This document shows, piece after piece, positions 10,901-21,981 of a stretch of DNA of 64,000 bases. The position numbers were made by a program, and so were the translations under genes. Under the pieces are notes generated by a model. That model did not search any database, was not told the origin of the DNA, and saw only the letters and a list, made by a program, of their open reading frames with translations. Origin of the DNA: Crambe crambe. Its lineage: Eukaryota > Porifera > Demospongiae > Poecilosclerida > Crambeidae. The stretch is taken from positions 6,318,599 to 6,382,598 of the forward strand of contig OZ004595.1 of assembly GCA_963924555.1 (NCBI GenBank). The letters are read 5' to 3'. Each line of letters opens with the position of its first letter. The stretch's first letter is position 1.

Positions 10901-13774
10901 TGGGATGTAGTCCAAGCCTTGATCAGAGTCTCTTGCCAGACACGTTATACATGCTTGTGGTATCACCTATCCCCTTAGTTCCCTACCCCTAGTCCCCCAC
11001 ACCTTCCCTTAGTTCCCACCTCTCCCTTTTTTTTATATTTGACTTGTATGATGTGTACAGGTGGATCCTCTGTATTTGCTCAGCTCATCATGCCGTCTCT
11101 CTCTCACACACGAAACACGCATCAAACTCTCCTCCAAGGAGTGCCAGAAGAACACCAAGCCCCTCCTTTCTCCTCCCAAGTTCCCCACTGAGTGCTTCTT
11201 GCTGACAGCCCACTGTTCCCACATCTGCTGGACCTCCCTAATCAGACGCCACCACTCCATCACCAGGGAAATCCGCTACTTCCACTCAGTTCTGGCCGGC
11301 ATGGAGGCTGAGAGAGCTCCTGAACCAGTCCGTGCATCATTCACTACACTATGTATGATTCTCATTTAGCTCTGATTCTCCATCCATGCATGCTTGCAGG
11401 CTATAAAGAAGATCAAGGATCGGATAAACCTGTGCCAGAAGCTACACAAGAATATGCTGGCTCTGATACTGGACCCTGACCTGCTACAGCAGAGCATGCA
11501 ATTCTACTGCTCTCTCTCTGAGTGGCTCATACTGCAAAGCACAGCCGGCCATGGGTGGGCATTATTTAGAGTAAAACATGGGATTATTATGAATCGTATG
11601 TGCCACACCCACATACTGCAGGATGACACTCCCACTGCCCAAACAGGTCCCCATACAGTTTGCAGCCATTCCAGAGTTCTGTGTGGAGTCCACTGCTGAC
11701 TTCATCTTGTTTTGCACAAGGTCAGTTTTATTGAGCTTTAGCCAATAATCTGAATTTTTACTCCTTTTATCGTCTTTTAGATTCAGTCCCATTATCCTTA
11801 ATGATCCGGGGTTCATCCACTTGGTGACCTTTATCCTCCTTGCTGTCTGCACACCATACTACTTCAATAACCCTTATCTACTCACCAAACTAATAGAGGT
11901 AAGTCCCTATTAATTAAGCATGTTATAACAGTATATTGTGTATAGGTTATCTTCATCATGACACCTGGTATCCAACCACGAGAACACGGATTACTGGACA
12001 TGTTCACTTCTCATCCTCTCACTCAACAACACCTGGTACCAGCACTCATGAAGGCATACATCGGTCAGGATATTGCATAATCTCATATAACTCTAATATA
12101 CATGTTTATGATATTCAGACTGTGAGGCTATGGGAGGCTCCAATGAGTTTTTCGACAAGTTCAGCGTACGATACCACGTTTCAGTCATCATCACACAACT
12201 GTGGCAACACCCTGCACATCATGCTGCCATGGTAACTGAAAGTGCCAACACGCAGGACAATTCAGACTTTATTCGATTCATTAACATGCTGATCAATGAT
12301 ACCACTTTTCTCCTGGACGAGAGTTTGGACGCTCTCAAGGCCATCCACGACACACAAGAGGCACAGAAGGACAAGGAAGCATGGAATAGTCAGCCAAAGG
12401 TCAGTCATAATGTCTACAGTGAAACCTCCGACACACTCTGAAAGAGGACAAACCTCTCAACAAAGGACAATCTAAAAGTACCTTTGCTCTAAAAGAGGAC
12501 AACCTCTCTACAAAGGACAAAAGACTATTCAGAGGTTGTATGTATGTGAGAATGAATATTGGGCCTATATGAAATAAATGATAGTTCAAACATTTTTATG
12601 ACTTTCTTTCTACATTCTTGGGATGAGATAGCTGGCAGTGAGTTGCAGGGCTTTTGGCAGCTGGTAGTGCAACCTGGGGTCTTGTGGTATTTGAGTATCG
12701 AGCTGATGCATCTCACAGATGAAAGTTGTGTTAACCAGTTTGTAGTGGTTAACTGGCTCACACACTATTAGCACAGGGGGTACTCACATAGTTACAAATA
12801 TTCAAGAGTCACTAACACCACATTAACACATGGGAGTTGAGTGTGAAAGGAGTATCACATCTCTCTTACAGGAACTTCAGGAGTCTCGCCTGCACCAGTT
12901 AGCAGAAGATGAGAGGCAGTGTCGTTCTTACCTCACCCTGACTACTGAGACCCTATCCACCTTTCACTATTTGACAGCAGAGATCAAGGAACCTTTTCTC
13001 CGACCGGAAATGTCTTCCAGAGTGGCCATTATGCTCAATTTCAACCTCCAGCAGCTCTGTGGCTCAAAATGCAGAGACTTGAAGGTAAATCATGTGACAG
13101 TATGCATTATTTAGGGATCTAACCTGGAATTCGTCTAAATTTTGGCAGGTTCAAAATCCTGAAAAGTATGGGTTTGACCCTAAAGCTTTGCTGAGTCAGC
13201 TGATAGACATCTACCTGCATTTGAGTGGGGATGTGTTAGCAAGAGCTGTGGCTGAGGACCAGCGCTCTTACAAGAAGGAGCTCTTTGACACTTGCATCAG
13301 GCTTCTGGAGAAAAATAGCATCAAAGAACGGGTGAGCTGAATTCGTCAGATAAAGAGTGTCGTAAATTAACGTGATGTGTGTTAATTTTTAGGAAAGTGT
13401 GGAACGGTTTATTGAGTTTGCTCAACTGGTTGAGGGCCATGCTGTTGAATCCATGAAAGAAGACATCATTTATGGTATCATTCCTGACGAGTTCAAAGGT
13501 ATTTCAAACAGCCAGAGTGATATTTCGAATGGAGCATCATTATCCATTACTTCCTTGCTTAGATCCACTTATGGACACGTTAATGAGTGACCCAGTTAGA
13601 CTGCCAAGTGGTATGGTCATGGATCGACCCATCATTATGAGACATTTATTAAACTCGAATCAGGATCCATTCAACAGGCAGACACTTACACTGGATATGC
13701 TTGAATCACTTCCTGATTTGAAGCAGAGAATAGAAGAGTGGAAACAACATAAAGAACAGACTGGATCCATATGA
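7925..13774 (+). CDS. UBE4B: Ubiquitin conjugation factor E4 B (UBE4B/Ufd2), U-box ligase
   Basis: UBE4B/Ufd2 extends ubiquitin chains and works with the p97/Cdc48 machinery. The N terminus has acidic and proline-rich sequence, then [15 protein letters not shown], matching the vertebrate DEIRRRRLARL motif. Exons found by phase: 7925-8041, 8101-8250, 8301-8489, 8629-8941, 9222-9474, 9573-9702, 9760-9906, 10003-10200, 10259-10372, 10482-10571, 11061 to about 11350, then further exons to the end. The Ufd2 core includes [36 protein letters not shown] and [19 protein letters not shown], close to the human protein. The last exons encode the U-box, with [17 protein letters not shown] and [15 protein letters not shown], ending at TGA 13772-13774. 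The join near 11352-11400 is unresolved: the obvious donor there gives the wrong phase. The introns hold a MITE and simple repeats. Confidence 0.93.
8962..9170. mobile_element. 209-bp MITE-like element with TA target duplication
   Basis: It begins CAGTGGAAC and ends GTTCCACTG, which are exact inverted termini, and it is bounded by TA at 8960-8961 and 9171-9172. The right end read in reverse, CAGTGGAACCTCCGAATAAT, is repeated internally at about 9018. No coding capacity. It sits in a UBE4B intron. The TA duplication and small size fit a non-autonomous Tc1/mariner-type element. Confidence 0.75.
9494..9518. repeat. Poly-C tract in a UBE4B intron
   Basis: Eighteen C, one T, then six C. On the opposite strand this is a long G run. 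It lies between the exons ending at 9474 and starting at 9573. Confidence 0.9.
9940..9992. repeat. (GTTT)n microsatellite in a UBE4B intron
   Basis: About twelve tandem GTTT units with two TTAT interruptions. They lie immediately before the acceptor at 10001-10002, where they replace the usual polypyrimidine tract. Confidence 0.9.
12412..12540. repeat. Degraded relative of the 8962-9170 element
   Basis: The left end TACAGTGAAACCTCCGA resembles the terminus of the element at 8962. The interior repeats AAAGAGGACAA and CAAAGGACAA, and the right end AGAGGTTG has lost its terminal bases. It is intronic in UBE4B. Confidence 0.55.
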
Positions 13775-14343
13775 TATAGCTATTTTTAGCAGGATAATTG
13801 TGTACAACATGAATCAGTACTGCATTTTATGTACATGGATTTGTAATGCGCGCGCACCTTTAATTTATTGAACTTACTTACGTCATGATTTCGCCCCCGC
13901 ACTTTTCAGAAATTAATTAGACCAGGTTCTTACCCGGTGCATGAGGCCGACAGCTCGAGTCTGTGTTCTGTTTTTGAACAGGAGCTCTGCAGAATATCCC
14001 CTTTTCGCTTTTCAACAGCTGATCCCCTTCCAACCCCCCCTGGAGGCTAGCCCCGAGGCTACCGGCAGCCGTTTCGTTCGAGGTAAGGCCCAAAGGCGTA
14101 CTAGCGAGCAGAGCGCATCCCTTATGGGTGTCATGGAGCAGTTTGTGAATCCGCTTATGCATTAGATTGTTTACTGTAGATTGAGGTCCCCCTTCCTGCC
14201 TGCAAACCCCATCTCTTTCTTATCACCTTGGAAAGAGAGCTTTAGCACTACCACCTCTCTCCAAAAGGAAGCAGCTGTGTCTGACAAGGCCACATTCCTT
14301 ATACAAACAAGTGCTGTGAGCTAGCTGAGGCAGATGTGCAAGA
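13775..14343. other. Intergenic region and probable 5' leader of the zinc-finger gene
   Basis: It contains the UBE4B 3' end and the promoter and leader of the next gene. A GC-rich stretch at 13845-14110 includes GCGCGCGCAC at 13849. Open frames across 13917-14165 on both strands show no family resemblance and were not called as genes. Confidence 0.4.
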
Positions 14344-17300
14344 ATGCCTAGGAGATACCTAGGGATCCGTCAGCGTTGTGTTTCAGCAGAAAGACTCAGC
14401 TTGGCCCTTGAAGAGGATCAAGAGAGACCCAGTGAGTTTTTAAAGCACTGTACCTCCTAAATTAACCACAAAGTCCCTGGTGATTAAATTCCAGTGTCAA
14501 AGTGCTGAATTGCTTCCTCGCCTGTGACTGCACAAGTTCAAAGGGAAGCCAAAAAAATGGGTATTCTTGGTATTGAAACTGGATAGTCGTTTAATTTAGT
14601 ACAGAGCATTCACAAGTTCAATACTAAGTGTCTCCTCAAACAAAGCAATTAACTGTGCAGTTAGAGCTAATAATAAGATAGTGCTCTCATCAAGAGTGTC
14701 CAGTAGTGATGTAGTAATGTCCTCCCTCCATATTAGCAAACCCCCGAGAGTAAGAGTGGAGCTCTAGGAATGCATTGGAAACCAAACACCCTCTTTTTTT
14801 TTTCTCCTCTGAACCTTCCATTCAATCTGTTTGAGTTTCTTTCATTAACAATTTTATTTATTGTCTCCTGTAAGCCACAGCTTCCTCTCATTTCTAAATC
14901 TTCACTTATTTAGCCCCCAAGTCTCACCCTTTTCATGGCCTCTTAACACCATCCCTTTCATTAGCATTTGTGCCCCACCCTCTAATTATACCTGCACTTC
15001 ATCTTGCCCCTCCCCTTTTATTAGCATTTATGCCCCACCCATTTTAATTACACCTTTTGTGACCCACTCCCATTAATCACTTGTACTATTTCCCTAGATA
15101 TCGATGAGATCATAGAATCTCAAGATCAGAAGTTGCAGGAGGTGAAGCGAAATGTGTTCAGTGGACTCTCTGTTCCCATTCGTCTGACAGCGGAACCTCC
15201 TGTCCTCCTCTCCGCCCTCTTCGACATTCCCTCCCCTGCTATCATCATCTCCACTCACTACAATGACCAGAAGCAATCTGTCATCCCTAACGGCACTGTG
15301 AGCTCATCCTCTGAAATCCTCCTCAGCGACCATTCCCAGGGGCCAACTGAAGCAGACATCGACTTCTCAAAGGCAGAGAACCTGTTTCTTCTGGAGGCTC
15401 CTATTGATGCTCGGAAAGACCACAACATGCTGAAACTAGCCTCCACCATCCCAAAGAGGACATTCATGAGTAGAATCCTTCGGAGGTACCCAATGAACCG
15501 GAAGCGCCTGGCATTTATCCAGCGACGACCCTTTACCCACAAATCAATGGAAATGATGGGTAACTTGATTGTGAGTGCAAAAGGAGGTGAGGCCAAGGAA
15601 GTGGCCATTTCCTGCCAAGTGTGTGGACAAAAATTTAGTCGTCAGCACCAGTTCCAGCGACACATTCTCACTCACCCCGACCCGGAAAATAAGAAGTTTC
15701 TATGCCAGATTTGTGGGAAGAGATTCAATAGAGCCGACCATCTCAATAGGCATGCTATTCTTCACGGAGAGGTCAAGGTTCAAAAGTGTTTGCTGTGTGG
15801 GGAAGAGTTTGACCGTGCATCTCATTTGGATCGACATCGGAGGAAGCACCATCCACCCGCTGGTCAGCAGCCATCCCAGACCCCACCCTCCACCCCCCAG
15901 ATGAAGTCCCCACCCTCCAGCAGTTTGCCCACGTCCCCCGGGTTTGATGGGTTCATGGCAAACATGATCAGCCCCCAAGCCCCTCCTGATCAGCAGGTAA
16001 GTACAGAAATAGTCACTAAAGAGGAATAGGAGGGTGTCTTTGCTGGTGGCAACTAGAAATCACAAAATTGATAAAGTGGGGGGTGGGGGTGTGCTGACTA
16101 CTGCACCATAATGTACTCAGATATAATGGTACCCATCTTTTGGGGGTATATGACAATGGCTAGAGATAGGTCCACATTCCAAAACAAACAAAGTAGAATT
16201 GTTGAGGGATCTGATGTGTTGACTTGTTGGAGGACGCATATCTCATGTCCATCCTGCCTGCCCTATTGCCCTCAATAAGAATATTTGAGAAGCCTACCAT
16301 ATGATGTCTAGCATCTCTCTCATGCAGATATGAATTATAAAAATTTTACTTTCAATTTCCACAGACTTCTGGACATAACCTCCATCTGCTTGCTGCCGTG
16401 GCAACTCCAGAAGGCCAGGCCATGCAACAGGGTGAGCTGTTTGAAGAGAATGGACCTCGGCTGGGGCAGATTATGGGAGGTGAGCAACAACAACAAGTCT
16501 CCTCGACAGAGGGAACAGAAACCTCCACTGCTGAGCCTGAGCGACCTTACCCATGCGAGGTATGTGGACACAAGTTCATCCGTGCCACTCATTTACGGAG
16601 GCACATGAGGATCCATACAGGGGAGAAGCCATTTGCGTGCCACATCTGTGGGCGTCGTTACGCCCGAGGGGATTATTTACGAGCACACATTCATGCCCAT
16701 CGCAGGGACAAGATTCACAAGTGCAAGCATTGTGGGGAAGTATTCCACGATCTCACTCGATTTGCAGATCACTGTCGTCTACTCCACAAAGATGTTGATG
16801 ATCAATTTGGGAATCCAAAGCCACCTCCCGAGAGCAGTCCCCCTCCTCCGAGCTTCTCCACGATGGAGCCTTCCCTGACCGTGGAGCAAGCTGCTGAAAT
16901 CACTGTCGTTCCTTCCTTAAACATGATGGACATTGGATCTTCTTCAGTCCCAATCACCTTGGTAACACTTCCTGAGCCTTCCGAACAGGAAATTGTTATT
17001 TCCTCAGTACAAATTCCTCCCACGCACTCTAATGCGTCCATGTTTAGCCACACCCTCCCCACTCCAAACCACACCCCCATGACATCCCCAGAGCTCCAAC
17101 TAGCCCAGTTGCAAGCTCTAGCAGCCCAGACAGACACTCATCTCCTGATTCAGAACGGACAGCTCCAAGTTTCAGATCCAGGAAATGAGGTCACAGTCTT
17201 GAGCCACTCCCCTCATGGGAAAGCCACGCCCATTTCATATAATATGGACTCGGTGACTCAGTATATATACACCAACAGTAGCAGTCTGAATAACAATGGG

Positions 17301-17366
17301 ACCACCAGTTACCCCACCCCTCAACCTTCTCCTAACCACCAAGATCACCCCCACCACTCTCATTAA
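14344..17366 (+). CDS. C2H2 zinc-finger protein with six fingers
   Basis: Three exons join in phase: 14344-14431 (MPRRYLGIRQRCVSAERL), 15098-15996 and 16365-17366, giving 662 residues. A first cluster of three C2H2 fingers lies at residues 200-280 (CQVCGQKFSRQHQFQRHILTH; CQICGKRFNRADHLNRH; CLLCGEEFDRASHLDRH). A second cluster of three lies at 390-470 (CEVCGHKFIRATHLRRHMRIH, then a TGEKPF linker, CHICGRRYARGDYLRAH and CKHCGEVFHDLTRFADH). The regions between and after the fingers are Ser/Pro/Thr-rich and probably act as regulatory or activation segments. It is a likely DNA-binding transcription factor. I cannot assign an orthologue, and linked finger arrays of this kind occur in many families. 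Confidence 0.88.
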
Positions 17367-17503
17367 AGATAAAAGACTCCTCCAAACTATGAATGAATGA
17401 ATGGTGTGATAAAATATTGCAATAGGTAACAATTTTATCACTGCCTTGTGTGTGACAATTTCTATTCCATTGTAGCAAGCAGTGTTATTATAGCTATCTT
17501 CAT

Positions 17504-17535
<32 letters not shown>

Positions 17536-18095
17536 CTACCTTCAATTTTTATCATTAGAGCTCTAATTATTTATGTCATTCTTTTTTTTTTCCTTCATAT
17601 TTCTATATTGAGACTTTTCTCAACATTTTCAGCTACAGATTTCTAATTAATGCTCATTGACCACTTTGGGAACAAATAATAGATCAGCGAACAAATTTTA
17701 GTTACATTTTGAATGATCACGCACACAAATACAATATGAAGAGAAGAAAATAACAATATACAACAAATAAATAGCATCAAATGCCATGGCAAGGGGGGAA
17801 AGTGTTTGATGCTGATAACATTGATTTGATATGTAAGGGAGTAAAGGTGCGGTGGTGTCCCAAATTAACTAAACATGTCTTTTTTATGATTACAGCTCAA
17901 ACTCTCCACATATACTCTATAGAATAAAGAAGAAGATTTGCCATTCCAGGAAGCCTGAAAAAATGTTTCTCTACTAAAAGGAGTAAAAATAGATGAAAAT
18001 GTAGTGACTGAAAATTTTGACTGTGTTGTTGTAATACTGGTAGGGGGTGTGGGGGGCAGTGCATTGTATATAAATCCAAAGCCCCACACATCTCA
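17367..18095. other. Convergent 3' region with poly-T tract
   Basis: This AT-rich space lies between two converging genes. It has a 28-nt T run at 17508-17535, a shorter T run near 17582, and AATAAA-like signals for the plus strand near 17766. I see no further gene. Confidence 0.5.
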
Positions 18096-19959
18096 TTATC
18101 CCTCCTCTGCACTTTCTTCATTGGCTTTGATGGCAGTGACGTGCTCGCAGATCTTCAAGGACGGGCCCAGCCTCAGTTTCAGTGTCATCAGCAGGTGGTG
18201 ATCCTTTACCAGACTGAGAGCCTTGCCATCAATTTCATGCTCTACAAAACGATCGAGGTACGCTTCATAGCCCAGAGAGGTGAGGAAATCACCCACATCC
18301 TCTACCGACCAATCATGAAGGGGGATTCCCGTGGGATGTGAGTAAGCTGCAATTACAGAGAAGTATACATAATGGTCTGGATTCCTACACAAGACTCATG
18401 ACACTTGATATAAATTTTCAGATAATCAAATGATGTACATGCTATTTTTGGGCACTGTAATTATCCATACAAATTTCAGGGGCAAAGCCATTAGTACTCG
18501 CAGACATACGTTCTAAGATGATGGGTCCACTTGTCTGTCTTTCCACCTTATTGGCACGCTGCAGGGAAGAGTTGGAGGGTCTTCCCACACCTCTCTTCTT
18601 CTTGCCAGACTGAGGCTAAACAGAATTAGAAAACACTATTAAAAAAACAACAAAAAATCCCTCCCCTTTCATGAAGTGGGAGGGGCACTTGGCTAACTTG
18701 GTTAAATGAGACATGGTGTGCTTTAATTCAAAAACCACATGTATGACAGGGGGAGGAGTGTGAATGATATGAGGGGGCAGGATGACTTACAGATTTAGAG
18801 GGTGTGTCTTGGTTCCCATAAAAAGCCATCTTGCGTCTTCTCTGGTCACGAACAGCTTGAGCCTGAGAAAAAAGAACAGGAGAGATGTCTAGAGACTTTG
18901 ACATGTGTGATGAGAGTGTTCCTGGAGGCAGTGAATAGAGAGTGGGCAAGGCTCAACATATTGAGCTATTCATACCCACCACCATAATAGCCTGTACACA
19001 CACAATGTGAACATGATTCAAAAATGTGTCACACTTCATTGCAACTAGCTTAATTATAGGGAGAACCTCATGATGAGCAATCCCACCTGCTTATTGGCCC
19101 CAGGTCTGAGGTGCCGAGATCGTGGATTCAGCAAGCCCTCACGGATGGACTTGGCAATTCCCTGCTCGTCTCTGCCGTAAGGATAGTACCTCTTCTCTGC
19201 ACTATAGCGCTTGCAACAGGTCAGACTACAAAACCTTCTTGATGGAGGAAGGAAGCGTTCCTTGTCCCCAACTATGTGACAAAATTCACAGCGAAGCTGT
19301 CCAGGTTGGAGTGGTTCATCGCTGGGGGATTCCTGAGAGCCTGAACCGTTCAAAGGGCCTGGGGGTGTCCCCGAGTTTGTATGATTTCGTGTTCTTTTTG
19401 AAGGAGCTTGCTTCTCCTTTCCATAGTCATCAGGAACAAAGGAAAGATGACCATTTTGCTGTTTGGAAGGAATAAATACATCACATGATTCACATGTGAT
19501 TATCACGTGACTTACTGGAAACGGACTTTTGCTGTCCTCGATGACGAAGCCATCTACTACATGATAGGCTTGCTCTGAGCTTTCATCTTTGTCGATGATG
19601 GTCACATCCAGAGGGGATGACCGGTCCATGGCAGGAGCAATGGGAACAGGACAGGAGAGGGAAGAGCCTAAAAAGGGGAGAAGTCGGCATACCAAAGGCA
19701 AAAAGCTAAAGGGAATAGGGGGGTACCCCCAACTGATGGGAGAAACCCTAATAACCATAGTGTCATTCGAAGGAATGCACTGGATGTGGTGAGAAAGATG
19801 GGGGTGGATTCTATGATCAGTGACATAAATCACATTCCATTCAGCACATCAAAAGAAGGTCAGTATTTGGTATACCGGGACAACACAACTTCCCCTTTGT
19901 GTTTGCTGCAATGAAACTAAAGATCCACTTACACAAACATAACAAGTTTGTGTTGCCAT
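18096..19959 (-). CDS. Polyhomeotic-like FCS zinc-finger and SAM-domain protein
   Basis: Read on the minus strand, exons encode an N-terminal region (MDRSSPLDVTIIDKDESSEQ), an FCS-type zinc finger (CEFCHIVGDKERFLPPSRRF, then CSLTCCKRYS), short basic linkers (GKKKRGVGRPSNSSLQRANK), and a C-terminal SAM domain (HDWSVEDVGDFLTSLGY, ending KLGPSLKI-like RLGPSLKICEHV). The order FCS finger, basic linker, C-terminal SAM is that of polyhomeotic (PHC) subunits of Polycomb repressive complex 1, although this protein is much shorter. SAM polymerisation and chromatin binding are family knowledge. A first mini-exon MATQTCYVC (19933-19959) with donor GTAAGTG is plausible, but its phase does not obviously fit the next exon, so a small exon may be missing or the start may be the internal Met near 19630. 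Other FCS/SAM proteins (SFMBT, L3MBTL) have MBT repeats, which are absent here. Confidence 0.75.
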
Positions 19960-20571
19960 GCTTCACCGACTTCATACTAGTCGCTTATCTTCCCTAAGGC
20001 AGATAGCATAATAATAAGCCATCCGCCATGTATCATGCGATAGGATGTGATATGCCACCTACACATCACATGATAACACAGGAGTCGCACACAGACTGAA
20101 ACATCGCAAAAGCTTGACTACACATAAAATGTGGTCATCCATGCAGTTTCAGACTCATAACATTGAATACATACTATAATGTATAAAATGTGTACATACA
20201 TACAGTCTTCACTTCATTAATTAAAGGGAAGTGACTATTTATGACATGAACACTTCTTGATTGTACCATAAACTATCACTTTAAAAAACCGTTCAGGTCG
20301 CTTCATGGGGCTTCTAACTGCATCCCTCCGTGCCCCCGTGCATTAGAATCAACTTACCCACTGATCTGCGAGTCTAAGAAGCTGCAGCTTTATGAAGCAA
20401 ACCCAATCGCAGGAATAACCCCAACCGGGCTTTGGAATCTAGTCTGGTTAATAACTGAGCATGCGCCGAAGATGAGAAGGCGTGGCCAAAACAGGTGTGC
20501 ATTAATTCGAAAAATAAATAATTACGGGTCTGGGTTTTCATTCATTACTGATGGTTTGTTAGGCTGATAAT
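19960..20571. promoter_or_regulatory. Divergent intergenic region
   Basis: This lies between the polyhomeotic-like gene (-) and COX6A (+), so both promoters should be here. ATGCGCCG near 20461 is a partial NRF-1-like core. The stretch at 20030-20280 is AT-rich and contains no recognisable gene. Confidence 0.35.
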
Positions 20572-21414
20572 ATGGCATTAAGGATTACAGGTTTACTCCG
20601 AAATGGTTCAAGATCTTGTAAGTTAGTACCTAATAGGTATTTAGCCGTGTCTGACGGGGAATGTATTATTACAGGGTGTCTTTACAGACAGAATATGTCT
20701 AGCTTCGTTGAAAAAATGGCAGCAGAAGAAGCGCATGCAGATTCAACTATGACCATGTGGAAAAGATTTGTAAGAGATCTGTTTCGATTATATAATGTGA
20801 TACATATGTTTTTTGTTTGATTCTCAGGCTCTCTTTGTATGTATTCCAGTTTGTGGCTACATGACTTGGAAATATGTCATAGGCATGTGACTGTCATGTG
20901 ATTAGTGAGGTGATTTAATGTCATTTTGTTATGCATAGTGGGAGAACATGAGGAGACCCCTGGTGATTATATCCCTTATTCCCACCTCCGCATCAGAAAT
21001 AAGGTCAAAATACTGAACTCTGAGGGAAAAAAAGACGAAAAAACTAAAAAAAATTTTTTTATTTGTTTCTACAGCCTTTTCCTTGGGGAGATGGTGATAC
21101 ATCTCTCATCCATAACCCTCACGTTAACCTGGGCCCTGAGAAACCTGAACCTGAAGAAGCAGAGGATGCCCCTAAAGAACGGGTAACACTAACTACCAAT
21201 AGGTTATGTGAGATACTGTATTTCCTCTTAACCAGGTATCTCCCTGATAATAGAGCCTTGCTAGAATCATCTTGGTAAAGATTTGTTTTTATTACTCCTG
21301 TAGTGGACTAAGTTGGAGAAATGGTGGATGGAGACCTTTTTTGATGATCCAGTGGAGAGGGACAGAGAGAGATGGGATCATCTGGCAAGGATGCAGAGAC
21401 GCAGAGAAGAATAG
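20572..21414 (+). CDS. COX6A: Cytochrome c oxidase subunit 6A with extended C terminus
   Basis: Subunit 6A is a single-span protein of mitochondrial complex IV. Exon 1 (20572-20769) gives a basic, Arg-rich leader typical of a mitochondrial targeting sequence and ends MWKRF. Exon 2 starts at 20828 with the membrane segment ALFVCIPVCGYMTW. Later exons give GEHEETPGDYIPYSHLRIRN and PFPWGDGDTSLIHNPHVN, the family signature. The last exon adds WTKLEKWWMETFFDDPVERD and ends RRREE at TAG 21412. Usual family members stop soon after the HNPHVN motif, so roughly 45 extra charged residues are unusual. Two donors would have to be weak GTC-type sites (GTCATA near 20875, GTCAAA near 21003), so those joins are uncertain. 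Confidence 0.85.
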
Positions 21415-21981
21415 TATCCTTCATCTTGTGGAATTTAGCTAATTTGTAAAACTTGTGCTATTGAGTAGTAATCACTGTCCCTTCCCTCCCTTTAGAGGAT
21501 GAATTGGTACTTCTGCCCCCTCACTAGTTTCCTGTCTAATATCAAAAAGATTGCTGACTTTACATGCTCTCCTTGACCTTGACTGCTTGAATCCAGCTTG
21601 AGAAAGAAGCACACTACAATAGAAAAACGAGTTCCCATGCAGCCCATGAACCTGTTTGCAGAGATGGACCGTGTACCATTCACTCGTAAAGACTCTGGTA
21701 TGGAGAACTGACTCCTCTGCAAAGAGTCGGCATTACTGTAGCACACAAAATCTTCTGTCAATTATAGGAATGTATTCGGTAAAGGGTAAATTCCAAGCGG
21801 TTTTATTTTTCGGTAAAGGGTCGAATTACCACAAGATTTTAATTTGGTAAGGGGTATATTGATCAAAAGTGAAGTACAAAAAATGAAGTACAAAAAGTTA
21901 AATTGGTGCAATTATTGTGCAACGAGGTGCATTTGATTGTTAAAGTCATAACACTGAATGTCTTGAGTGGGCATGGCATTG
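21415..21981. other. Convergent 3' region with GGTAAAGG repeat
   Basis: This lies between the COX6A stop and the stop of the dystrobrevin-like gene. It contains three GGTAAAGGGT or GGTAAGGGGT cores at about 21778, 21810 and 21847, related to those near 4487-4556. I see no further gene. Confidence 0.45.

Noticed and set aside
13917-14165. Overlapping frames on both strands before the zinc-finger gene
   Set aside because: They have no recognisable domain, no splice context, and lie in the probable leader or promoter. The ATG at 14344 gives a clean in-phase exon instead.
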